64,000 nt of DNA from Calliopum simillimum (Eukaryota > Arthropoda > Insecta > Diptera > Lauxaniidae). The DNA is taken from the NCBI GenBank assembly GCA_951812925.1, contig OX638370.1, forward strand, positions 22,931,964 through 22,995,963. The letters are read 5' to 3'. Below are positions 36,787 through 46,265 of the stretch, one piece after another (position 1 is the stretch's first letter; every line of letters begins with the position of its first letter). The notes under the pieces are model-generated. The model saw only the letters and a program-made list of their open reading frames with translations. It was not told the origin of the DNA and ran no database searches. The translations under genes were made by a program, and so were the position numbers.

Positions 36787-39700
36787 CTAATCTTTGTTTT
36801 GCATATCCTTTGCGTGATATACTCCAAGCAGCTTACCGTTCAGGTCTTCTAACTCATAATATGAGGAACCGATTACTCTTCTGACTCTAGCATTTAAAAA
36901 CGTAGGTGCCAATTTTGCATTAAATCTATCAGCCAGGCTACTCTGTGCAAAGTTCCTCCTAAGAACTTCTTCACCTACTGAAAATGTTACATTTCTCGAC
37001 CTCAAATTGTAAATTTTTGCATTAGTGTTGTAGGATTTTTCAATGTTTTTGCGCACTCTATCACGTATCAGTTTTAAATTGTCATGCCGTTCTTGCACAT
37101 TTGGAGAACATCCTTCTGTAAGCATATTAATATTACGCAACAACTCGTAATTTCCCCCATGGGTCATCATGTGTTGGCCAAATACTGTATAGTAAGGGCT
37201 AAAACCGATTGATTGATGTAGCGCACTCCTCAAAGCACAATTAATACTACTTATGTGTTTATCCCATTCCCTCTGATCTTCTTTTATATACGCCCGCAAA
37301 GCTGCATTGATAGACCTATTAACGCGCTCAGATGCATTGCTTTGTGGCGAATGAACTGCGGTACAAATATGCTTTACACCAAAACTGGCTAAGAAATTTT
37401 CAAAATCTGCTGATTTGAATTGACTACCATTGTCACTAATTAAAAATTCTGGTACTCCAAATACATCAAAAACAGAGGTTTTTAAGTAATTAGTAATATT
37501 TTTGGTTATAAATTTCTTCAGTGGGAAAAGGAATGTAAATTTTGACACTTGGTCCACAACAATGAGTAACCCAATGTATCCATTTTTAGAACGAGGAAAA
37601 GGACCAATTAAGTCGACGAATAACTTCTGAAATATTCTTTCCGTGTCTACATATCTACCCATTGGAGGTCTAAGTACTTTTGTGGGATGTTTTGTTGTTT
37701 TGCAAATATTACAATTTTGAATGTATTCTCGTACTGTGTGATAAAGCCCAGGCCAATAGAAAAACCTTTTTATTTTGTCAATTGTTTTTGCAACACCACC
37801 ATGAGCACTGGCGGAGATATCATGATTGGCTTGCAAAACAGAATTACGCAACTTTTCGGGCACTAAAAGCTTCCATGATGAATTTTTTTGATCGATATTT
37901 CCAGTATAATGTTCTGTTCGGTGGTATATGAATTTATTATTTACGGTAAAATCGGGGTATAGTGAAGGATTTGCGGTAAATTTTTCCTTAAGCATAACAT
38001 AATCTTCACTATCAAACTCTGGTGAGGATAGGTCAATATCTGGTGCATTATCAACAGAAATTTCGTGAATTTCATCCAACCAATCTGAATGAGTTCGTGA
38101 GAGTGCGTCAGGAACGACGTTGGCACTGCCCTTACGATGCTCAATTTTAAACGAAAATGCCTGCAACTTCAGCGCCCACCGAGCAAGGCGTCCACTGAGG
38201 TCCGTCTGATTCATGAGCCATTGCAGACTCGCATGGTCTGTAATGACTCTGAATTCTTGACCCTCAATATAAGGTCTAAATTTTTTAATTGCTAATACGG
38301 CCGCCAGGCACTCCTGCTCGGTGACTGTATAATTACGTTGCGCACTGTTCAATTTTTGCGACATGAAGGCAACAGGTATTTCATTTCCACAGTCTGCAAC
38401 TTGAGCAAGAACAGCACCAACGCCATTCTGACTCGCATCACATTGTATGACAAAAGGCTTAGCCAAATCGGGATTTGCTAAAACGGGAGCAGTCGTAAGT
38501 TTATCCTTAAGATTTTCGAAGGCGTTCTGTGCTTCTTGAGTCCATTTGAATTTCTTCGACTTTTTCAACAATTCGGTTAATGGGTTAGAAACTTCTGCAA
38601 AATTAGAGATAAACCGACGGTACCATCCTGTCATTCCTAAGAACCTCCTAAGCTGACGGACAGATTTGGGTGGTGGGAATTCAGAGATGGCAGATACTTT
38701 TTCCGGGTCAGTTTGCAGTGTCCCATTACCTACTATGTATCCTAAATAACGAACCTGTTCCAGACAAAATTTACTCTTTGAAATATTAATTGTTAATCCA
38801 GCTTTGCGGATGTGATACGCAACGTCTTGCAACAGAATGATGTGGCTTTCAAAATCTTCTGACATGAGCAGTAGGTCGTCTAGGTAGACAAAAACTCTTT
38901 CTTTTAAATAGTATGGGATGACCTTATCCATTAACCGACACATAGATTGCGGGGCGTTGCAAAGTCCAAATGGCATGACCTTGTAATGATACAAGGGCCT
39001 ATTTGGCACTGTAAAAGCAGTTTTGTCTCGAGAGCTTGCATCCAAAGGGATTTGCCAAAAGGCATCCTTAAGGTCAAGACTCGAGATGAACTCTGCACGC
39101 GGCAATCTACTAAGTATCCCCTCTATGTGTGGTAATGGATAGGCATCTTTGACTGTCACTGAATTAACTTTTCTACTGTCTAAGCAAAGACGCACCTTAC
39201 CAGGTTTTCTAACCAATACAACTGGCGAAGACCACGCACTACTCGACTCCTCAATCACTCCCATTGCTAACATTCGATCAATTTCCTCTCCCATCAGTTT
39301 TTCGATAGCTGGGGATACGGGAAAATGACGTTGCTTGATAGGTTTTGCTGAACCTACATCAATAACGTGTTCTAGCAAATTAGTTTTCCCAAGTCCTAAT
39401 TTCTCAAAAGATGGAAATGCATTTATGGCTGCATCTAAAGTTTGGCGCTGGAAAAATGATAGACGGTCTACAATGGAACTAGTACAAGAAACTTCACTGA
39501 TAATGGTTGTTGCTATTGCAAAATCCTTCCAAAAATTAACACCTAAATACACATCTTGCGTTAGAGCAGGAATAATATAAAATTCTATTGGTTTGGTCAA
39601 GTTATTGTAAGTCACATCCAGAGAAATCACGCCTATGACTTCATGAGTGGAACCATCAGCAGTACGAACTAAACTTTGAAGTGTTTTAATTTTAAGATTT

Positions 39701-39945
39701 TTATCAATAACTTCCTTCGCAAGCTCGGCGCCTATACAACTCGCCGACGCACCAGAGTCTAACAACCCTAGCATTTGCTTGTTTAATAATTTTATTGAAG
39801 CATATGGACGCACATCTCCAGGCTTGGAACAAATAGTAGATACTAAATTTGATTTCTTTACTTTTACTTTGGACCAATATTGACGTGCTCGAATTGCAGA
39901 ACGGTTATTTTTAAAAATTTCGTTTCGTGTTTTATTATATTTCAT
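36787..39945 (-). CDS. pol: Retrotransposon Pol polyprotein (protease-RT-RNase H-integrase)
   Basis: A 1,052-residue frame from the first ATG; the frame is open back to 40113, overlapping gag by 85 nt in the -1 frame, so a Gag-Pol fusion by -1 frameshifting is expected. Domains in order: aspartic protease with LLDSGAS (Asp about 63), reverse transcriptase with YLDD (about 353), RNase H beginning FVIQCDASQNGVGA (about 500), integrase HHCC zinc finger ending CNICKTTKH (about 705-755), integrase core with Asp in VDLIGPF (about 782), Asp in ISDNGSQF (about 838) and Glu in ASERVNRS (about 875). All catalytic residues are present and no internal stop is seen. A C-terminal region ending YYELEDLNGKLLGVYHAKD fits a GPY/F-like tail. 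It would act in cytoplasmic particles and, for integrase, in the nucleus. Confidence 0.97.
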   Translation of the reverse strand: MKYNKTRNEIFKNNRSAIRARQYWSKVKVKKSNLVSTICSKPGDVRPYASIKLLNKQMLGLLDSGASASCIGAELAKEVIDKNLKIKTLQSLVRTADGSTHEVIGVISLDVTYNNLTKPIEFYIIPALTQDVYLGVNFWKDFAIATTIISEVSCTSSIVDRLSFFQRQTLDAAINAFPSFEKLGLGKTNLLEHVIDVGSAKPIKQRHFPVSPAIEKLMGEEIDRMLAMGVIEESSSAWSSPVVLVRKPGKVRLCLDSRKVNSVTVKDAYPLPHIEGILSRLPRAEFISSLDLKDAFWQIPLDASSRDKTAFTVPNRPLYHYKVMPFGLCNAPQSMCRLMDKVIPYYLKERVFVYLDDLLLMSEDFESHIILLQDVAYHIRKAGLTINISKSKFCLEQVRYLGYIVGNGTLQTDPEKVSAISEFPPPKSVRQLRRFLGMTGWYRRFISNFAEVSNPLTELLKKSKKFKWTQEAQNAFENLKDKLTTAPVLANPDLAKPFVIQCDASQNGVGAVLAQVADCGNEIPVAFMSQKLNSAQRNYTVTEQECLAAVLAIKKFRPYIEGQEFRVITDHASLQWLMNQTDLSGRLARWALKLQAFSFKIEHRKGSANVVPDALSRTHSDWLDEIHEISVDNAPDIDLSSPEFDSEDYVMLKEKFTANPSLYPDFTVNNKFIYHRTEHYTGNIDQKNSSWKLLVPEKLRNSVLQANHDISASAHGGVAKTIDKIKRFFYWPGLYHTVREYIQNCNICKTTKHPTKVLRPPMGRYVDTERIFQKLFVDLIGPFPRSKNGYIGLLIVVDQVSKFTFLFPLKKFITKNITNYLKTSVFDVFGVPEFLISDNGSQFKSADFENFLASFGVKHICTAVHSPQSNASERVNRSINAALRAYIKEDQREWDKHISSINCALRSALHQSIGFSPYYTVFGQHMMTHGGNYELLRNINMLTEGCSPNVQERHDNLKLIRDRVRKNIEKSYNTNAKIYNLRSRNVTFSVGEEVLRRNFAQSSLADRFNAKLAPTFLNARVRRVIGSSYYELEDLNGKLLGVYHAKDMQNKD

Positions 39946-40028
39946 TAGGCGTTCGTCAAAAGGAATAATTGGTTTTAGTTTGTGTATATGGCTGGAATTG
40001 AAATTTGGTTGATTATTTGTAAGAATAT

Positions 40029-40113
40029 TTATTTGTGGCTTGTTTGTGACTTGTTCATGGGACTGGGATACCTCCGGATCTTGCTGTCGGCATCCCTTAT
40101 TCGGTTTTCCGAA
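40029..40113 (-). promoter_or_regulatory. gag-pol overlap, presumed -1 frameshift window
   Basis: Pol lies in the -1 frame relative to gag. Reading upstream from the pol ATG, its frame stays open to 40113 and then meets TAA (40114-40116). Any -1 shift must therefore happen within these 85 nt. I found no perfect X-XXY-YYZ heptamer; GGAAAAC at 40104-40110 (minus strand) is the nearest. Reinitiation at the pol ATG is an alternative. Confidence 0.6.
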
Positions 40114-41648
40114 TTACTGCAATTTGGACAATTTGAATAAAAGAAAGCAGTCAGGCCACACCCATAACAAAATATTCTCCGCGGTCTAACGCACAGTTTA
40201 TATAAGTGACCTTCTTCGTCACAATTCCAACATTTCTGGATTTTGTTTTCTTTAACATTTTGCACAGCAGCAACATCTTCGCTAAACAAAACAGAATCAT
40301 CTACATCTTGTTCTACCTCAGACACTTGTCGTTTAGCAGAAAATTGAAATTTGTGAAAAGAAGATGCATTTTGAGCATCGGCAACAAAATTTTCTCTACG
40401 TCTACAACAACGTCGAAGCTCTGAAAGTGTTTTAATTTCGAGATGTAACAACTCCAATCTAAGCTCTGGCCTAAGATTTCTTATCAAAAGTTCGACAAGC
40501 TCTTCTTCGTCTAATGCCACTGAAAGTCTGTCAGCTAATGTTAAAACATCATCCGAATATTTTTCAAAAGATTCGCCCACTTTTTGCCTCCTGCTACGAA
40601 CAGTTTCTTTAATTTCAAAATCGCTGCGATATTCTTTGAAATTGCGTCGCAAATCGTCGCAAATATCTATCCATTCTAGAACTCTAACGGAGCGATGGTA
40701 TCTCCAAAACCAACGCTTGGCCTTTCCTTCAAAAAGGACATGAGCACTCTGACAAAGCGCTGAAAAATCACCTCGTAGTGTAGAGTTAGTGAGGGAGTTA
40801 ACTCGGTAAATAAATTCATCGACAGAAATACAACCTGATGAACCATCAAAAGTGAGTTTCCAATTTAGCATAATTTTTGAAACAACATCTGTTGATAAGT
40901 AAGAATCAACACGTGCTTGCAGGTTTGGATGAACATAATTTCTATCGCCCAATTCTCCTCTTTCATTCATAACATTACGAGCGTTTTGTTGGCGATTATT
41001 GTTTTGCACTGGTGGAGCGTTTTGAACGTTATAATTTTGACTATCCCCGTATAATCTACCTAAGTTCATTTTGCGGAAAAAATTATTAAGCGACTCAGTA
41101 ACGATTTGGCTAACAACTTGTACATTATGAGCATCATAATTACGCAAAGAAGCATCGATTAAACCTTGCAATCGATCATCGTTAGAATTTCCACCTTCGT
41201 TTTGACGAGTTGGCCTAAATTGCTTTTGACCACCCCTGCCACGCTTACTTGGCTGATTAGGGGTTCTTCCATGCATTAAGTTTTCCTGCCTATCCCAATT
41301 GGGTGGTAAGTCTAAGCCTCTGGATCTAGTTACAGGTCCTGGTGGCTTTGGAATTGCGCCACCATGTGCACCTTGTGTACTTAAATTTTCACCCGCATCT
41401 AAGACCGGGAAACCTCCTTCAACATCAAAACTTTTAAGTGAATGTGCATCTATCGATTGTCTGCATAATGGACACGTATCATGATCATTAAGCCACTTCG
41501 ATATGCAAGTAATGTGAAAACCATGATCACAAGGAGTCGTACAACAATTAGTTTCATTAGTGCACTCGTTGCAAATGCTACATATGCACCCAGGCCTAAT
41601 CTCTAAATTTAAACTTTCTGAGCTGTGACGCACAGCCATTATAATCAA
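40029..41648 (-). CDS. gag: Retrotransposon Gag with N-terminal RING-H2 finger
   Basis: 539 residues. Residues 23-62 fit a RING-H2 finger exactly: C23-x2-C26-x13-C40-x-H42-x2-H45-x2-C48-x10-C59-x2-C62 (core CDHGFHITC and TCPLC). RING-H2 domains usually bind E2 enzymes in ubiquitin transfer. A Pro/Gln/Asn-rich linker follows, then a Ty3-type capsid region (about 240-440, including AKRWFWRYHR, GESFEKYSDDVLTLADRL and NLRPELRLELL), then a zinc knuckle C-x2-C-x4-H-x4-C (473-486). A second knuckle at 494-507 has Phe where His is expected. A start at the fourth codon (MAVRHSS) is also possible. The RING finger is in the same uninterrupted frame as capsid, so it is part of Gag and not a neighbouring gene. 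An E3 function is inference. Confidence 0.95.
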   Translation of the reverse strand: MIIMAVRHSSESLNLEIRPGCICSICNECTNETNCCTTPCDHGFHITCISKWLNDHDTCPLCRQSIDAHSLKSFDVEGGFPVLDAGENLSTQGAHGGAIPKPPGPVTRSRGLDLPPNWDRQENLMHGRTPNQPSKRGRGGQKQFRPTRQNEGGNSNDDRLQGLIDASLRNYDAHNVQVVSQIVTESLNNFFRKMNLGRLYGDSQNYNVQNAPPVQNNNRQQNARNVMNERGELGDRNYVHPNLQARVDSYLSTDVVSKIMLNWKLTFDGSSGCISVDEFIYRVNSLTNSTLRGDFSALCQSAHVLFEGKAKRWFWRYHRSVRVLEWIDICDDLRRNFKEYRSDFEIKETVRSRRQKVGESFEKYSDDVLTLADRLSVALDEEELVELLIRNLRPELRLELLHLEIKTLSELRRCCRRRENFVADAQNASSFHKFQFSAKRQVSEVEQDVDDSVLFSEDVAAVQNVKENKIQKCWNCDEEGHLYKLCVRPRRIFCYGCGLTAFFYSNCPNCSNSENRIRDADSKIRRYPSPMNKSQTSHK

Positions 41649-42507
41649 CAGAAATAACAGTCAACTGAAAAAGTGAATAAAAAAAAATAAATCCGAGAAT
41701 TGCTAACGTGAAATTAAATTGCGAGAGATCACAAAATCACGATAATTAAGTATTGCAATTACAGAAAAAATGTATCCATGCAGCAAAATTAAATTTTTAT
41801 ATAAAACTTAAACCAAATTTTTAGTTTTATTTCAGAATAGTGTAAGCAAGCAAAAAAAAATATATTTTTCTTTTAAATAAAATTAATTTAAAAAAAAAAC
41901 TTTCAAAATTATTTTAATATAAAATAAATTTTGCTTTATAAAAAATTCAGATTAATATATTTGCAAGAGAATAATCAATTTAATAAACAAAATTTGCGTC
42001 ACGAAAACTTTGTAGAAATTTACGCAAATTTTTTTTTTTCTTTTAATAACTTTGTTGAAGATTTATAATTTGCGGTTATGATTTGTAGTATTGGTTAAGA
42101 AAAGAATTTAGTGGATATTTCGGTCTACCGAATCTGTCTGAACAAATGAAAACTAAATATTGTTTTAAAGATGATGAATCTTTGAAACGTAATCGTAAAT
42201 ATTTACAACACAGTGTAACACGTACACTTATAACCGGAAGTAAAATTTTTACGAACAAGAAAGTGCAACAAACCCTATGATTTGGTAAGCTCATTAGACA
42301 TTATCAATGAACTTATTCCAAATACATCGATTAAATTGTAACTTGAAGTAACAAAACTCGATAATACTGATTGATACATGGTTAGCAGAACGACTATAGC
42401 ATTCTCTATCCAACTAATTCCAAGTGTACCTATCGTAAAACCACAATAAAATTAATTGAAAAATAAATAACCCAGTGTCGGGCCCCACACGTTGGGCGCC
42501 ATTCTTA
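41649..42507 (-). other. Retrotransposon 5' leader between the 5' LTR and gag
   Basis: About 860 bp of AT-rich DNA between the primer binding site and the gag start, expected to contain the packaging signal. A small frame (42076-42294) has no motif. I see nothing else. Confidence 0.6.
42488..42501 (-). promoter_or_regulatory. Primer binding site for tRNA-Lys
   Basis: On the element strand TGGCGCCCAACGTG lies 6 nt after the 5' LTR end. It is complementary to the 3' end CACGTTGGGCG plus CCA of tRNA-Lys(CUU) over 14 nt. After that the match is broken by two extra bases before GGGGC. The tRNA sequence is from memory. Confidence 0.85.
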
Positions 42508-44795
42508 TGTAATAGACCGGGTTCTACCTTCTTGGCCAGCATACGTGCATGCTTGCTTTTAGCCTGGACTAAGCTCGTCGGATGGGGGGGGGGATCTTGC
42601 TAGCCAATGAGTGAAAAATAATAGACCCAATATACATATGAAATATACTCATGCACTTGTATACTTTATTTATTTAAAATGTGGTTTGCAACGACTGGGT
42701 TAATAACCTATCAAAATAGAGCCGAAAACATTTGGCAGAAATAGCCGATCAAAACAAAAATCCGACAAAGATCAAAAACTCACCACTAACAGAAGCATAG
42801 ATGTAATTTTGCTTCTTTATCTCCCCTCTGCCCAACCATATGGAGATAACAAAAAGCTCTCTCTCCAACCCAACCATGTAACAACCAATACTACTTCATC
42901 AACTCCGCAAATTACAAAACAAAAGTCTACACTTTATTCATTGTGCTCTCTTAGTTACAAATATAAAGAAACGAATGGAAAATGGATCATTGGATCAACC
43001 AATGCAAAAAAATTACCTTAACACGAACATGACTTAAGTATTCATTTAAATTATTATTATGTTTAGCTTAGCCAATTAGAACAGTATATGTTTTAATTCG
43101 AAATTCATTTTCTTTATGTCTTTTAGATTAAGTATTTACTTATTAAAACTGATTTTATGTTTAGAAAAATTTTGCAATTAATAAAAATATATAGCGAAAC
43201 GACTTACATTTTTCTGCAACTGATGTAGTCCAACGTTGTTAGCGCTAACTGTGTTGTCCACATTGTTGTTGTTGTTTCGTTTTATTATGTATACATAGTA
43301 GTTATGTATCGTGTTTTTTGTTGTTGTAAGTATATACTTAATTGTGCATATTTAATTTTAAGAATTTATGTTTAGAAAATTAGTTTAATTATATGATTAT
43401 TATTTTAATTTTAAATTTACTTTACATTATTCTTTCTTTTAACAAAATTTAGATTGTTAAATTACACACTAAACCAAAGTTAATTCAAGAAAATAAGTAA
43501 ATTTTTGAGCACTATTCTTAGGCAAATAAATTCATTTTCAGATTAACTCTAATTTGAAGTAAGACTAAACTAACACTATTTTTTTTCTCTGTTCTGAAAA
43601 ATTATGTGTATATACTTATTATTTACAATAGGTATATATACATAAGTTTTTTTTTATGATTAGTTTAGGACTGCACTTTTAAATCTATTTATTTTTTTAT
43701 GCATTTTTACTTTTAAAACATTATTTTTTCTTGCTTTTCAAAATTCGGACTATATATATGAATATAATATGTATATATACTAGTTTCTTACATACATATT
43801 TTAGCGCGTTTAAACTTAAGTTAAATTTTAGAATTTATGTACCTTTCTGATACATTTTACTTAAGATTTAGAGTTTTTGGATTACGAACTAATTTTTTTT
43901 TCATTTTTATGGCACAAATTGTCGATTATTACGATTTGGAGAGCGTCATATATGTAAACCTGCGTCTTACACGAAATCACTCGGTCTTCAATAACCACGC
44001 ACCTTGATAGAAACCGTAACACTGACGGTTGCGTGCTTGACGACACAGAGGTGTAATGCCAAAGCATATGCACCTCTGCAAGATCTAATGGAAAACTGTT
44101 CTTTAGTAAAGATATAGCAAAACAAAATACCTAATCAAATGCTTACCGGGTGATTTGACAAAATCAAATAAATTATACGTGTCACAGCTCAGATTTGTTT
44201 GGCCCAAAAACAAAATATGTTTCCTTAAAATCGAATAACCAAATTTTGTAGGAGTTCTTTTCTATTCAATTTTGATGCAATTTGGAATTGCTTAAGATGA
44301 CTTAGATGAGAGTTTTTGGAGAAAATCTCCAATGAAAAGTTTCCTTCTGATTAGCAAAATTCCTATAAATTTGATCAATTATAAAATATGTGTTGAAAGG
44401 TTGCGTTTAGCAAAGAGTATTAAAAACTCAAACTTTAAATCTTATTAATTACTAAGATTCCTTATTAATTAGAAGATTTAAATCGAAACCGAATTTACCA
44501 AACTTTTAACTTACTTGAGGTACTTAGGATGTTGCTCCAGCCAATTACAAAAGGAAATGAACGAGTTTCAAGAATAGAGTGAAGTTGTACATAGTTATTA
44601 CATGTATTGCACTAAAACTCTGTTTAATATTTACTAAACGGATCTTAAATTTTGTAACAGATTAGGGTGGTACTTAATAATTTGATTTAATTTATTTTTT
44701 TAATTAAATTATTAATATTTTGTTCTGTATTTTTTTCTATACAAAAAAACAAAATAATTCGGAAGCATATCAGAACAACAGTAGGGGCCATCACA
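42508..44795 (-). repeat. 5' LTR of the retrotransposon
   Basis: Direct copy of 34432-36719 at offset 8,076, with the same TGTAATAG...CATCACA ends. This is the copy that should drive transcription, toward lower coordinates and against the host gene. I could not place a core promoter confidently. Confidence 0.97.
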
Positions 44796-45099
44796 ACACA
44801 TGGATGTAACCAATGAAATTATCTTTCGATCGGATGCTTACTCGTTGCATTCGCTTGAGATGTACGGCTTTACGAGCATGTCAAAGTTGGGTGCACGACA
44901 TTGCCCCGTTCTACTCTACACAACATATTATGTACTTCACACTTGTATAATAATGAATAAATACATGATAATGCTAAATCTCCTCTAATAGAACCACTAC
45001 CTATCATTTCTCACACATTTTGGTACCTTTACTATACTCGGAAAACAATGCACGACATTACCCCAAAAATTTTGAGGGGGGTAATGTCGTGCACATTTT

Positions 45100-46005
45100 T
45101 TTTATACCCTACACCCAGGGTATATTCACTTTGTCCTTCCGTTTGTAACGCAGAGAAGGAGGCGTGGCAGATATAGAAAAGTATATATATTCTTGATCAG
45201 CGTCACCTCCTGAGTCGATATAGCCATGTCCGTCTGTCTGGCTGGCTGGCTGGGTGGCTGGCTGGCTGGCTCGCTGGCTGGCTGGGTGGCTGGCTGTGTG
45301 TTGAAATACACTTTTTGGGAAAACTGATCAAGATAATTCAATGAAACTTGGTACACTGCCTTCGTCACCAAAGTTAGCTCGGGGGATTGAAAATGAGCGA
45401 AATCGGTCAACGGACACGCCTACCGCCCATACGAAAAATATATTCAAAATGCAATTTTAGGAGTTTTTTTCACGACAATGCAACCAAAATACGCATTAGT
45501 ATTAAAAATTGTAAGCGCAAGCTCTGAGGAAAAACTAAGCGAATTCGGACAAGAGGGCGTGGCACCTCCCATATAAGAAGATGCTTAAAAACGCTATACT
45601 GAAAGCGTTTTTTGAAATATTCGAATCAAATTTGACTCAGACACTAAGAATCATAAACGAAAGCTCTCAACAAAAATTGGGTGAAATCGGACAAGGGGGC
45701 GTGGTACCTCCCACATAAGCAAAAGTTTCAAAATGCTATACTGAAACAGTTTCTTGAGATAATCGAACCAAGCTTCACTCAAATACTATATACTATAAAT
45801 GCACGCTCTAAGCTAAAACTAGACGAACTCGGTCAAGAGGGCGTGGCACCTCCTATATAAGCAAAAGCTTCAAAACGCTTTACTGAAAAAGTTTTTCACT
45901 CAGACACTAAAAACTATAAATGCAAGCGATGAGCAAAATTTGAAAAATACTGCAGTGTAGGGTATTTAATGTTTGGCCAGGCCAAATTTTACACCCTTAC
46001 TATTT
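45100..46005. mobile_element. Dispersed element 'ATACCCTACACC', inserted in the MITE
   Basis: Begins near ATACCCTACACCCAGGGTAT and ends near TGTAGGGTATTTAATG ... ACACCCTTACTA. Internal blocks include GTCCTTCCGTTTGTAACGC, AGGCGTGGCAGATATAG, CTTGATCAGCGTCACCTCCT and several GGGCGTGG-CACCTCCCATAT modules about 130 bp apart. It carries a GGCT-rich microsatellite at about 45235-45300. On its left the MITE reads GTCGTGCACATT and on its right CTTCACTTACAC, which are contiguous in the other MITE copy (GCACATTCACTTACAC), so the element interrupted the MITE. Related copies lie at 48232-48330 and 56705-63200. There is no ORF. Confidence 0.75.
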
Positions 46006-46174
46006 TTTCTTCACTTACACAAACACAATTTCTCGCTACACAAATGTTGTTACACATGGATGTAACCAACGAAATTATCTTTCGATCGGATGCTTACTCG
46101 TCGCATTCGCCTGAGATGTACGGCTTTACGAGCATGTCAAAGTTGGGTGCATGACATTGCCCCGTTCTACTCTA

Positions 46175-46265
46175 CCAATATTGTTCCTAAAATTTTTCTC
46201 ATAGTAAATAATTTCCAAAGTAAGTTTTTCCTAAAGCACATTTTTGCCGAAATATATTTTACTCA
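46175..46265. repeat. Continuation of the TTTTTCCCAAAG minisatellite
   Basis: TTCCTAAAATTTTTCTCATA and units such as TTTCCAAAGTAAGTTTTTCC resume the array of 32890-34000 directly after the composite insertion. Confidence 0.8.

Larger units (their letters stand above)
34432..44795 (-). mobile_element. Complete Ty3/gypsy-type LTR retrotransposon, 10.36 kb
   Basis: Two 2,288-bp LTRs in direct orientation flank a gag-pol coding region on the minus strand. The 5' LTR of the element is the right-hand one. Order along the element: LTR, tRNA-Lys primer site, leader of about 860 bp, gag, pol (protease, RT, RNase H, integrase), 3' LTR. There is no env frame: only 67 bp lie between pol and the 3' LTR. 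Both ORFs are intact and the LTRs differ at only two positions that I could find, so the insertion is very young and may still be active. Long LTRs and a Lys primer recall the Osvaldo/Ulysses group of fly elements; that placement is inference. It lies antisense within intron 3 of the K2P gene. Confidence 0.95.
34001..46174. mobile_element. Composite insertion: TA-flanked palindromic MITE carrying nested elements
   Basis: The outer ends are inverted: TAGAGTAGAACGGGGTAATG at 34001 and CCCCGTTCTACTCTA ending at 46174. They sit exactly inside the minisatellite (GAAAGTA on the left, CCAATATTGTTCC on the right; the uninterrupted array has GAAAGTACCCATATTA). This suggests a TA target duplication as in Tc1/mariner-type MITEs. 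A further right end lies at 44918, so two MITE copies (or one with an internal duplication) are present. The 16-mer GGGGTAATGTCGTGCA or a close variant occurs seven times in both orientations: 34012, 34029, 34368, 44892, 45049, 45078 and 46148. No transposase is present. Confidence 0.8.

Noticed and set aside
45126..45410. 94-residue minus-strand frame with PASQPPSQPA repeats
   Set aside because: Translation of the GGCT microsatellite within a dispersed element.
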